From Mycobacterium rhizamassiliense (GTDB lineage Bacteria; Actinomycetota; Actinomycetes; Mycobacteriales; Mycobacteriaceae): DNA of 64,000 nucleotides. Numbering within the stretch: the first letter of the stretch is position 1; each line of letters opens with the position of its first letter. The notes under the pieces are model-generated. The model had not been told where the DNA came from. It did no database searches and saw only the letters and a program-made list of their open reading frames with translations. Made by a program: the position numbers and the translations under genes. Shown here in pieces: positions 1 through 8,069 of the stretch. The stretch spans positions 2,838,315 through 2,902,314 of the forward strand of contig NZ_LT721901.1 of NCBI RefSeq assembly GCF_900157375.1. The letters run 5' to 3'.

Positions 1-586
1 CATCGACGGTCTCATCTCGGGCAGCAAGTCGGTGCTCGCCCTGGATCCCGACGGTGCGGTGATCGAGCTCACCCAGACGCCGCCGGACGCCGACCCCCAC
101 CAGGGTGCGCTGTTCGGCGGCATCCGCATCGCAGCCATCGACGCCACGGCGACCGTCGCCTTCCTCACCGAGATCGGCTTCGCCGTCATCGACGGACCCA
201 AGCGGGTCCCCGTCTCAGGCGAACAGCTCGCCCCCGGCGGCACTGCGGAGACCGTGGACTGTGTGGCGGCACGGCTGGCCCTGCCGGAGGACGGCGCACA
301 GTTCACCCTTACCGTGGTCGAGCATCCAGACACTGCCCGGCATCCGAGGGCCGACGGCGGCAACAGCCAAGGACTCTACCGCTGCGCGCTGCGGGTGGAG
401 AACGTCGCACGCGCACTGGCTCTGCTTCCGGATTGGATTGCCGTGCAAGGTGATCCGGTGTGGTGTCCGCTGCCAGGCACCAAGATCGACGGACTCTACG
501 TCGCCTTCCTGCACTCGCCGGACGGGGTGTTGTTTGAATTCGTCGAACGCCCCCTGTCATTCTTCACACCAGCACCGTCGCGGTGA
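1..586 (+). CDS. VOC (glyoxalase-fold) family protein, 3' part
   Basis: The reading frame is already open at base 2 and ends in TGA at 586, so the 5' part lies outside the window. The visible 194 or so residues align throughout with the C-terminal two-thirds of the complete VOC protein at 54478-55434: both share SGSKSVLALDPDG near the left side and the ending GDPVWCPLPGTKI, then a FEFVERPL tail. VOC proteins are metal-dependent lyases, isomerases, dioxygenases or epimerases; which reaction this one performs cannot be told. It is the first gene of a plus-strand run leading into DUF35, Ltp and thiolase genes. Its paralogue also sits in a CoA-metabolism operon, which suggests a role on an acyl-CoA or hydroxy-acid intermediate (inference). 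Confidence 0.8.
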   Translation, partial: IDGLISGSKSVLALDPDGAVIELTQTPPDADPHQGALFGGIRIAAIDATATVAFLTEIGFAVIDGPKRVPVSGEQLAPGGTAETVDCVAARLALPEDGAQFTLTVVEHPDTARHPRADGGNSQGLYRCALRVENVARALALLPDWIAVQGDPVWCPLPGTKIDGLYVAFLHSPDGVLFEFVERPLSFFTPAPSR

Positions 587-780
587 TGCCCGCGTGGAGA
601 GTCCTGACATGACCGGCCTATCCGACCCGACGACGCCCTTCACCCGCCGTGGCGGGTGGGAACGCACACCGCGCCTCCGATGCCGTGGAACGTTCAACCG
701 CACACAGCCACCCAGCCTGACGTTCATGCCGATCACAACATCGAGCTTGCTTCCCGAACTGCACCGAGAGGATATTCACT

Positions 781-1248
781 GTGAACCAACAGGTTCCGCT
801 GGCTGAAGGATTGTTCACCTGGCCATCAGAGGATCCCGCTCTGATCGGCGGGCGATCCTCCGACGGACAGATCGTCTTCCCCTATCGCTCACACCGCATT
901 ATCGGCACCCGACGCGAAACGCTCGAGCCGGTGGAGCTACCGCGGCGCGGCACGCTATGGACGTTCACCACCCAGCAATTCCGGCCTCCGGCGCCGCCGT
1001 ATGCCGGTGATGACGACGCGACGACTTTCACGCCGTTCGCGATCGGCTATGTGGAGCTTCCCGGAGCGTTGCGGGTGGAAGCCCGGCTCACCGAGAGCGA
1101 CCCCGAGAAGCTGAGAATCGGTCAGCCGATGGAGCTTCGAATCGTGCCGTTGGGCAAGAACGCCGACGGCGATCAAACGATGATCTTCGCGTTCGCGCCC
1201 GCCGACGGCGACGACGCAGCGGAAGGGGACACCGATGGCCGCAAGTGA
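781..1248 (+). CDS. DUF35 OB-fold protein lacking zinc-ribbon cysteines
   Basis: This 155-residue protein with a GTG start has the DUF35 layout: an N-terminal segment normally holding a rubredoxin-like zinc ribbon (around GGRSSDGQIVFPYRS, residues 22-37), then an OB-fold (GTLWTFTTQQFRPPAP and FAIGYVELPG). In most family members the first segment carries two CxxC pairs; here there is no cysteine in the whole protein. DUF35 proteins are obligate partners of thiolase-like proteins; in steroid side-chain degradation the ChsH2 DUF35 domain with Ltp2 forms a retro-aldolase. The gene overlaps the following Ltp gene by 14 bases, so a two-subunit complex is the natural reading. Family is confident; substrate is unknown. 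Confidence 0.8.
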   Translation: MNQQVPLAEGLFTWPSEDPALIGGRSSDGQIVFPYRSHRIIGTRRETLEPVELPRRGTLWTFTTQQFRPPAPPYAGDDDATTFTPFAIGYVELPGALRVEARLTESDPEKLRIGQPMELRIVPLGKNADGDQTMIFAFAPADGDDAAEGDTDGRK

Positions 1249-2383
1249 CGTCGCAATCGTCGGGGTGGGCCTACACCCGTTCGGCCGCTACCCCGGCAAG
1301 TCTGCCCTGGAGATGGGCGAAGAGGCCGTCTATGACGCACTCGTCGATGCCGGTGTGGCGTGGACGGACATTCAGGCGCTCTACGCCGGCAGCATGGAGG
1401 TCAAGAACCCTGAGGCCATCACCGCGCTGCTCGGCATGACCGGCATACCCGCGCGTGCAGTGTTCACCGGATGCGCCACCGGGGGCACGTCACTGGCCAT
1501 GGCAGCCAACGCAATCCGCGTCGGAGACCACGACCTGACGATCGCGATCGGCCTCGACAAACATCCCCGCGGAGCGTTCTCCGACCACCCCTCGGTATCC
1601 GGGCTACCGGATTGGTACGGCCAAGCGGGACTGTTCTTGACCACCCACTTCTTCGGAATGAAGATCAACCGCTACATGCACGACTACGGGATCAGCCACG
1701 AAACCCTGGCACGGGTTGCGGCCAAAGCCTTCCGCAACGGCGCGGCCAACCCCACGGCCTGGCGGCGCACACCTATCGGTGAACAGGAGATCCTGGCATC
1801 GCCCATCTTGAATTATCCACTGCGCCAGTACATGTACTGCGGACCCGACGAGGGTGCGGCGGCCGCAGTGCTGTGCCGGGCTGACCAAGCCCACAAGTAC
1901 ACCAAGCACCCCATTTACCTGCGGGCTTCCCAGCTGTTCTCCCGGCGTGCGGGCGCGCTGGAAGTTCTGAGCCCGTCCATCTCACTCACACCGGCGCCCA
2001 GTCCCACGGTCTTCGCGGCCCGGGCTGCCTTCGAGGAAGCCGGGATCGGTCCCGAGGACGTGGACGTGATCCAGCTGCAGGACACCGACGCCGGCTCCGA
2101 GGTCATCCATCTGGCCGAGAACGGCTTTTGCGCTGACGGTGATCAGGAGAAGCTGATCGCGGCGGGCGAGACCGAGATCACTGGCCGCCTGCCCGTCAAC
2201 ACCGACGGCGGCCTGCTGGCCAACGGCGAACCCGTTGGCGCGTCGGGGTTGCGCCAAATATTCGAACTGGTCACCCAGTTGCGCGGGCGTGCGGGCGCGC
2301 GCCAGGTGCACGCGCCGCGGGTCGGATATGCGCAGCTTTACGGCGCCCCCGGCACCGCCGCGGTCACCATCTTGTCAACCTGA
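1235..2383 (+). CDS. Thiolase-like lipid-transfer protein (Ltp), probable aldolase-type partner of DUF35
   Basis: A 382-residue thiolase-fold protein of the SCP2/Ltp group. The nucleophile motif is present (FTGCATGGTS, Cys80), but the other catalytic positions deviate from working thiolases: the usual HDCF segment reads LQDTD (about 281-285), the GHPxGATG histidine is glutamate (GEPVGASG, Glu332), and the C-terminal Cys segment reads QLYGAPGT (Tyr369). Loss of these groups together with a DUF35 partner is what is seen in Ltp2-type retro-aldolases, which cleave beta-hydroxyacyl-CoAs. The start overlaps the DUF35 gene by 14 bases. A second member with identical deviations is cut by the right window edge (63438-64000). 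Thiolytic activity looks unlikely; an aldol or retro-aldol role is inference. Confidence 0.8.
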   Translation: MAASDVAIVGVGLHPFGRYPGKSALEMGEEAVYDALVDAGVAWTDIQALYAGSMEVKNPEAITALLGMTGIPARAVFTGCATGGTSLAMAANAIRVGDHDLTIAIGLDKHPRGAFSDHPSVSGLPDWYGQAGLFLTTHFFGMKINRYMHDYGISHETLARVAAKAFRNGAANPTAWRRTPIGEQEILASPILNYPLRQYMYCGPDEGAAAAVLCRADQAHKYTKHPIYLRASQLFSRRAGALEVLSPSISLTPAPSPTVFAARAAFEEAGIGPEDVDVIQLQDTDAGSEVIHLAENGFCADGDQEKLIAAGETEITGRLPVNTDGGLLANGEPVGASGLRQIFELVTQLRGRAGARQVHAPRVGYAQLYGAPGTAAVTILST

Positions 2384-2410
2384 CCCACACACAACCATGG
2401 GAGTCCGAAA

Positions 2411-3601
2411 ATGGCCGTAACCACCAGCCGCGCAGCGATCATCGCTGCCGCGCGCACCGCGATCGGCACCGCCCGCAGGGGCACGCTGGCCAACGTTGAG
2501 TCCAAGGATCTCGCCAAGCCGGTCGTGGCCGCGGCCATCGATCGGTCCGGTGTGGACGCCGCCGACTTCGAGGACCTGATCCTGGCCGAGGTCATGCAGG
2601 GCGGCGGTGACATCGCCCGTTACGTCGCGGTCGATCTCGGATTGACCGAGCTGCCGGGGCTCGCGCTCAACCGTCAGTGCGCATCGAGCCTCACCGCGAT
2701 CGCGGTCGCCGCCGGGCAGATCGCCGCGGGAATGAGCCGGGCGATCCTGGCCGGCGGAGCTGAATCAGCCTCGACCGCACCGATGTCGCGCAAGCGCAAG
2801 CCGTTCACCGCCGGCAGAGACGCCGACGACTGGGTCGACCCGTGGTTCTCCTTTTCCCACCCACCGACCCCGGACGCGCCGGCAATGGACATGTCGATCA
2901 CGGTGGCCCAGAACTGCGCGGTCCAGTTCGGAATCTCGCGGGAAGCACAAGACCAGTGGGCGCTGCGCTCCCACCAGCGGGCCATCGCGGCCATCGACGC
3001 ACGGGCCTTCGTCGAGGAGATCGTCCCGATCGAGGTCCCGCAGGCCGACGGCAGCACCACGACCTTCGCCCAGGACGAGCACCCCCGTCGCGGCAGCACC
3101 CTGGAGACGCTGGCTGCCCTAAAGGTGCTACACCCCGAGATCGAGGGCTTCACCGTGACGGCCGGCAACTCCTCAGGCATCAACGACGCGGCCGCCGTCG
3201 TGGCACTGGCTGCGCCGACGACGCGCAACGATGTCCTGGCCAGCGTGCTGTCCTGGAGCGCGGTCGGGGTGGCGCCCAACCGCACCGGGAGCGCGCCGAT
3301 CACGGCGATCCCCAAGGCGCTGGAGCTGGCCGGGCGAAAGATCGAGGACGTGGCACTGTTCGAGATCAACGAGGCGTTCGCCGCCCAAGCCGTGGCATGC
3401 GCCCGCGAACTGGGTCTAGATGAAGACATCGTCAACGTCTACGGCTCGGGCATCAGTCTGGGCCACCCGATCGCCGCGACCGGGGCCCGCATGGTCACCT
3501 CGGCGATCTATGAGTTGCGCCGCCGCGGCGGCGGCATCGGCGTCCTGTCGATGTGCGCCGGCGGTGGAATGGGTGCAGCCATGGTGATCGAGGTGGCCTG
3601 A
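2411..3601 (+). CDS. Acetyl-CoA acetyltransferase / 3-ketoacyl-CoA thiolase (FadA type)
   Basis: A 396-residue protein, the normal length of degradative thiolases, with every catalytic element: nucleophile in NRQCASSL (Cys90), NEAFA near 327, GHPIAATGAR (His352) and SMCAGGGMG (Cys382). It should release acetyl- or propionyl-CoA from 3-ketoacyl-CoA in the cytoplasm. It follows the Ltp gene by 27 bases and precedes the CoA-transferase-fold gene, so it is probably co-transcribed. This is the only clearly complete thiolase of the FadA class in the window, in contrast with the altered Ltp proteins around it. Confidence 0.9.
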   Translation: MAVTTSRAAIIAAARTAIGTARRGTLANVESKDLAKPVVAAAIDRSGVDAADFEDLILAEVMQGGGDIARYVAVDLGLTELPGLALNRQCASSLTAIAVAAGQIAAGMSRAILAGGAESASTAPMSRKRKPFTAGRDADDWVDPWFSFSHPPTPDAPAMDMSITVAQNCAVQFGISREAQDQWALRSHQRAIAAIDARAFVEEIVPIEVPQADGSTTTFAQDEHPRRGSTLETLAALKVLHPEIEGFTVTAGNSSGINDAAAVVALAAPTTRNDVLASVLSWSAVGVAPNRTGSAPITAIPKALELAGRKIEDVALFEINEAFAAQAVACARELGLDEDIVNVYGSGISLGHPIAATGARMVTSAIYELRRRGGGIGVLSMCAGGGMGAAMVIEVA

Positions 3602-3670
3602 CGCGACCTATGCCCCGCACACAAATACGACGAGACCTTCCATGACCACCATCGGCGGGCAGACTCTCGC

Positions 3671-4909
3671 ATGTCGGACGGCGCCACGGTGACGCTGACC
3701 CATGGCCGCGGCGACTTCGCCGCGGCACTGCGCACGGAGCTGAATGAAGCAGCAAGCTCACGGGCGGCTGGTGCTGGTTTCACGGTTGCCGTCGGCGATG
3801 GGGTCGGTCAGCTGCGCACAGTGGGCGACGGCACCGCTTTCGGTGCGGCGCTAAGCGCAGTGGCACGCGATATCGGCGGGATACGGTTGGTGCTCAGTTG
3901 GCTGACCGCGCCCTTGGACGGCCTCGAGTCGGATGTATTCGCCGAGGTGGTGGCGTTGATGCCGGGTTGGGGTGTGCGAGCCGTGCTGCGCAGCCCGTCA
4001 GCACGATTCCTGCCCACCAGCCTCGCCGCTCAGCCGGCGCTGCTGCTCGGGCCGTTGCGGCCCGACGTGTTGATCACCCGGCTGGTGCAGCGCGGCGACC
4101 AGCTCCTGTTTAGCACCGAGGTGTCCTGGCAGCGAGAGCTCATCGACGCGGGCATCCCGGTGTTGGCGGTCATCGACAGCACCGCCCCGGCCGCCAGCGC
4201 CGAGTCACCGCTGAATCCCGATCAGGTGCGCATCATCGGACGCAGTTGCGATGGCCCCTTTCAGTTCCTGCAGAAGGAGCCCGAACCGGTGCACGACGCG
4301 CTCGCCGATGAGGTGCTCAGATTCGTGTCCGCGGGAGCCCGGCTGCAGTATGGGCCGGGCCAGCTGGGCACCGCGCTGCTCCATCGCGCACGAGTTCCGC
4401 TGCGCCTAGACACCGGCCTGCTCACCGACGCCGTGGTCGATCTCGACCGCCGCGGCCTGCTTGTCGGTCAACCCTCGGCCACCTATCTGCTAGGCAGCGA
4501 CGTCCTCTACGACTGGGCCGACGGCCGCCCCATCCTGCGGGGCGTCGCGCACACCCACGACCTGACCCGCCTCAGCCACGGCGAGCCCCTTGTCACGGTC
4601 AACACCGCGATCGAAATCGACCCCGCTGGGCAGGTCAATGTCGAAGGGGTGGGCGACAAGGTCGTCGGCGGCATCGGCGGGCACCCCGACTACTGCCGGG
4701 CAGGCCGACTGAGCCGCGGCGGTCTGTCCATCATCGCCGTCCCGTCCACCTTCAACGGGCAGTCACCGTTGGTGGATCAGTTGAGCCGGCCAGCGTCGAC
4801 CCCGGCTTTCGACGTCGACATCATCGTGACCGACAAGGGTTGCGCCGACGTGCGTTTAGCGGACTGGGCGCAGCGACGCACGCTGATCACTGAACTGTTC
4901 GCGCGCTAG
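3671..4909 (+). CDS. Acetyl-CoA hydrolase/transferase-family protein lacking the catalytic Glu
   Basis: A 412-residue single-chain class I CoA-transferase fold (acetyl-CoA hydrolase / 4-hydroxybutyrate CoA-transferase family), recognised by VGDGVGQLR near residue 41, QYGPGQLGTAL near 226 and VGGIGGHPDYCRAG near 333. In active transferases a segment of the form IHTEMxSDGxVDL supplies the glutamate that forms the CoA thioester; here it reads LDTGLLTDAVVDL, with Gly249 at that place. The paralogue at 57162-58364 has the same change. IpdAB of the cholesterol pathway is a known case where this fold acts as a ring-opening hydrolase; a similar switch is possible. It lies 69 bases after the thiolase, in the same direction. 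Confidence 0.75.
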   Translation: MSDGATVTLTHGRGDFAAALRTELNEAASSRAAGAGFTVAVGDGVGQLRTVGDGTAFGAALSAVARDIGGIRLVLSWLTAPLDGLESDVFAEVVALMPGWGVRAVLRSPSARFLPTSLAAQPALLLGPLRPDVLITRLVQRGDQLLFSTEVSWQRELIDAGIPVLAVIDSTAPAASAESPLNPDQVRIIGRSCDGPFQFLQKEPEPVHDALADEVLRFVSAGARLQYGPGQLGTALLHRARVPLRLDTGLLTDAVVDLDRRGLLVGQPSATYLLGSDVLYDWADGRPILRGVAHTHDLTRLSHGEPLVTVNTAIEIDPAGQVNVEGVGDKVVGGIGGHPDYCRAGRLSRGGLSIIAVPSTFNGQSPLVDQLSRPASTPAFDVDIIVTDKGCADVRLADWAQRRTLITELFAR

Positions 4910-5000
4910 CAGATTCGGGAGCCTCGAAGCGGGGCCCGACCATACCGGACCATCGGCACGCGAGAGCGCGCGTCGCGTAGAGGAGAGAGAAGATGCACCC

Positions 5001-5459
5001 ATGAAGGTGATCGCGTCCATCGACGATGCGATGCGACTGGTGGGCCACGAACTCGGAGTGAGCAGCTGGAAGGAGATTGATCAGGCGCGCATCGACACCT
5101 TCGCCGACGTCACCGAAGATCACCAGTGGATACACGTCGATGCGGACCGCGCAGCATCGGACAGTCCTTACGGCGCCACGGTCGCGCATGGCTTCCTGCT
5201 CCTGTCGTTGATCCCGAAGTTGAGCAAGGACAACTACGTCGTTCAGAACGCGAAGATGGGTGTCAACTATGGGCTGAACAAGGTCCGTTTCATTGCCGCG
5301 GTCACTGCGGGCAGTCGGATCCGCATTCGCTCCGAACTGATCGACGCCGCCAAAGTGGCCGACAACGTCGTGAACCTGACCGTGCGCCACACCATCGAGA
5401 TCGACGGATCTGACAAGCCAGCCGCAGTCGCCGACCTGATCGCACGGTACGTGTTCTGA
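5001..5459 (+). CDS. MaoC-like (R)-specific enoyl-CoA hydratase, single hotdog
   Basis: A 152-residue single-hotdog hydratase. The hydratase-2 motif is present as FADVTEDHQWIHVDADRAA, giving Asp40 and His45 as catalytic pair, followed by YGATVAHGFLLLSL. Length and wording closely resemble Rv0130 (HtdZ) of M. tuberculosis, recalled from knowledge of the family. It hydrates trans-2-enoyl-CoA to (R)-3-hydroxyacyl-CoA. A purine-rich AGAGGAGAGAGAAG run before the ATG serves as ribosome-binding site. It is the last gene of the plus-strand run and converges with the LLM gene beyond a 460-base gap. Confidence 0.88.
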   Translation: MKVIASIDDAMRLVGHELGVSSWKEIDQARIDTFADVTEDHQWIHVDADRAASDSPYGATVAHGFLLLSLIPKLSKDNYVVQNAKMGVNYGLNKVRFIAAVTAGSRIRIRSELIDAAKVADNVVNLTVRHTIEIDGSDKPAAVADLIARYVF

Positions 5460-5920
5460 GCGGGCTCCGCATCGACGCACGGAGCAGAGCCAGACACCAT
5501 CGGCAGCGATCGGCACCCGGACCCCCGCGCCGAGGAGCGGGCGCCGTCTCGCGACCGGGGGTTCAGACTTGATCGTCCTGCTCACGCCGGACTCGCGATC
5601 GCGGACCGAACGTGAAATTCGGTCGGGAACCACTTCTGGCCGACAGGTAGCGAGCGACCATCACAGCCGACCCGATCGGCGGGCTTCTTCTTGGTGATAT
5701 CCGCGATGGTGGGCACCTGGGCGTGGCAGATCATTCTGCGCCAGCCGGCATCGTCGACGGGGTCGAACCTGTCGCAGCAGCGCCGCTGGCGAGGCATCTG
5801 CCGCGAGCAACTTTGCTGTGCGGGTCGCAGTGGGTTCGTCGCAGGAGTGCTCGGCGATCGGTGGCTGGCTCGTGGTCGCCGGCGGGTTCTGGCGCACGGT
5901 CGGTCTCCTCGCTGTGGTGC
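5460..5920. other. Intergenic region between convergent genes
   Basis: About 460 bases between the MaoC gene and the LLM gene. I see no recognisable gene. A minus-strand 71-codon open frame (5582-5797) has no motif I recognise, no good ribosome-binding site and would read away from the LLM gene's 3' end. No terminator hairpin with a T-run stands out. Confidence 0.5.
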
Positions 5921-6892
5921 CTATCGAGCGAGAAGCGGTTTGAGTTTGGTGGCGATCAGTCGGATGTGATCCGCCACCAACTGCTCTGGCATTCCTGCGA
6001 TGGATGACCACAGGAAGATCTCCTCGACAGGTGCGTCGTCGACATAAGTTTGCACCGACTCGGCGACGACCTCGGGGGTGTTGTGGACGAACGCCCCGAG
6101 CACCCTGCCCAAGTCCGATTCGCTGCGGATGCGGTCGGGGTCGACCGGACGGGGGAGGGGCATGTCGGTGTCCTCGACCATGTACCGCCGGTAGGAGTCG
6201 AGCTGATACCGCAGGTGTTCCTTCACCACGGGCCAGTCGGCCTCGGGGTCCTCGGTTACCCAACCCGAGAAGGAGCCCTTCATGCGACCCACCGACGCAT
6301 CGTGACCACCCGCGGCGAGTCCCTCTCGGTAGTGAGTCCACAGAGCGCCGTTCGCGCTTAGCAGACCGGCACCGAGTTTCCCGGCTCGTCTGGCCCCTTT
6401 CGGTCCCTGGTAGCCGAGATAGATCGGGATGTGACCGTGGACCGGCGCAGGCACATGCCGGTCATCAGAGAAGATCTCACGCAACTCTGTGACCCGGCGG
6501 TCAGTCGTAGTGTAACGCCGGGAGATGTCCGCCCTGAACAGTTCGTACTCCGGATGGCGATACCCCGCACCGAGACCGAGGTCGAGCCGTCCGCCGGAGA
6601 TCACGTCAACGATGGTCGCCTCCTCGGCGATCTGAATCGCCGAGCGCAACGGCGCAAGCAGAACGGCGGTGCCGAGCCGAACCTTCCGGGTGACCGCGCC
6701 CATCGCCGCCAACATCGTCAACGGCTGTGTGAGGTAGCCGTCCTCGAACAAGTGATGCTCACTGGTCCACACCGAGTCGATGCCGAGGTGGTCGGCCTCT
6801 TGGCACATCTCCAACGTGAACCCGTAGAGCCGACTCCAGTCCTGGCGCCACGCGGGCGGGTTGCGCATGTCGAAGTACACGCCGACCTTCAT
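5921..6892 (-). CDS. LLM-class flavin/F420-dependent oxidoreductase
   Basis: A 323-residue luciferase-like monooxygenase-fold protein. Typical segments are WTSEHHLFEDGYLTQPLTML near residue 42, VRLGTAVLLAPLRS near 71 and GRLDLGLGAGYRHPEYELF near 102. Members use reduced FMN or coenzyme F420; in mycobacteria F420 is common, but the cofactor cannot be fixed here. The gene lies 16 bases downstream of the Ltp thiolase gene on the same strand, so it is the third gene of the operon read from 9313. A comparable arrangement of an LLM enzyme near DUF35-like and Ltp genes exists in M. tuberculosis around Rv3520c-Rv3523 (recalled). Confidence 0.88.
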   Translation of the reverse strand: MKVGVYFDMRNPPAWRQDWSRLYGFTLEMCQEADHLGIDSVWTSEHHLFEDGYLTQPLTMLAAMGAVTRKVRLGTAVLLAPLRSAIQIAEEATIVDVISGGRLDLGLGAGYRHPEYELFRADISRRYTTTDRRVTELREIFSDDRHVPAPVHGHIPIYLGYQGPKGARRAGKLGAGLLSANGALWTHYREGLAAGGHDASVGRMKGSFSGWVTEDPEADWPVVKEHLRYQLDSYRRYMVEDTDMPLPRPVDPDRIRSESDLGRVLGAFVHNTPEVVAESVQTYVDDAPVEEIFLWSSIAGMPEQLVADHIRLIATKLKPLLAR

Positions 6893-6908
6893 CGTCGAAT
6901 CCGCGCTG

Positions 6909-8069
6909 TCAACTCTTGTCGCTGGACAGGATGGTCACCGCAGACACCGCGGTCGGCCCGCCGATATTGTGCGCCAACCCCACTCGTGCTCCGTCGACCT
7001 GGTTTTCGGCTTCGCCGCGCAACTGGTTGAACAGTTCGTAGCACTGCGCCACACCCGTGGCGCCCGGCGGGTGACCCTTGGCCTTCAACCCGCCGCTGGG
7101 GTTGATCGGGATCGACCCGCCGACGTAATGTTCCCGGCCCTCGACCAGTTTGTAGGCCTCGAACCGGCTGGCGAAACCCAGGTCTTCGTAGCTGATCAGC
7201 TCGACCCCGGTGAAGCAGTCATGCACCTCGGCGACATCGACATCGCGCGGTGTCAGCCCTGCCATGCTCATCGCGGCCTTGGCGGCGCGCACCGTCGGTG
7301 GAAACGTTGTCATGTCCGACTTGTGCTGATGCATCACCCGGTCCATACCCAACCCGACGCCGCGCACCCACACCGGGCTGTCGGTGTAACGGTCGACGAC
7401 GTCCTCGGCAGCCAGAATCACCGCGGCGGCACCGTCACTCTGCGGCGTGCAGTCATAGAGCCCGAACGGGTCGGCAATGATCGGCGCGACCAATGCCTGC
7501 TCGACGGTGATCTCAAAGCGCAGTTGGGCTTTCGGATTGTTCAGGGCATGGAAGTGGTTCTTCACCGCCACCATCGCCATGTGCTCCTTGGTGGCCGGCG
7601 ACTCGTGCAGGTACCGGGTGACATGCAATGCGAAGTTGGCCGGGGCGACCAACCCTAATGGGTAGTCCCACGCGGTGTCGCGCGTCAGCCCGGCCCACTC
7701 CCAGAACGTCGCGTTCGTCGCGGTCTCGCGGACCTTGTCCGCACCCACCACCAGCACCACGTCGTAGGCACCCGAGGCGATCGCCAGCACGCCGTTGCGG
7801 ATGGCGTCATTGCCGGTGGCGCAGGCATTTTCGACTCTAGTCACCGGGATACCGGTGAGGTCGAGGGTGTCGGCCAGAATGGCCGCAGGGGAACCATCTG
7901 TTGTGGTCAACTCCCCGAACCAGACCGCCTGCACCTCGGACTTGCTGATGCCCTTGTCGACGTTGGCGACGCACTCGGCGTATGCCATCGGGATCAGATC
8001 TTTGATCCCCAGGTCGAAGTGCTCGCCGAACGCAGTCATTCCGGCCCCGACGATCGCGACGTTTCTCAT
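6909..8069 (-). CDS. SCP2-type thiolase / lipid-transfer protein (Ltp)
   Basis: A 386-residue SCP2-type thiolase with Cys83 in NACATGNDA, the HDCFTGVEL segment (His283) and GHPPGATG (His333). The normal C-terminal cysteine segment reads HNIGGPT instead. The start overlaps the HMGS-like/DUF35 gene by four bases (ATGA), indicating translational coupling and probably a complex. A copy of the same length without gaps lies at 41676-42836; I judge identity above 80 percent by eye, with almost all differences in the first 140 residues. Thiolytic or aldol cleavage of a CoA thioester is the likely chemistry; the partner protein has no catalytic cysteine, so the active site must be on this subunit. Confidence 0.88.
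   Translation of the reverse strand: MRNVAIVGAGMTAFGEHFDLGIKDLIPMAYAECVANVDKGISKSEVQAVWFGELTTTDGSPAAILADTLDLTGIPVTRVENACATGNDAIRNGVLAIASGAYDVVLVVGADKVRETATNATFWEWAGLTRDTAWDYPLGLVAPANFALHVTRYLHESPATKEHMAMVAVKNHFHALNNPKAQLRFEITVEQALVAPIIADPFGLYDCTPQSDGAAAVILAAEDVVDRYTDSPVWVRGVGLGMDRVMHQHKSDMTTFPPTVRAAKAAMSMAGLTPRDVDVAEVHDCFTGVELISYEDLGFASRFEAYKLVEGREHYVGGSIPINPSGGLKAKGHPPGATGVAQCYELFNQLRGEAENQVDGARVGLAHNIGGPTAVSAVTILSSDKS

Noticed and set aside
5582..5797. 71-residue minus-strand open frame between the MaoC and LLM genes
   Set aside because: No ribosome-binding site and no recognisable motif; position between convergent genes gives no support. It could be a remnant, but I cannot show it.
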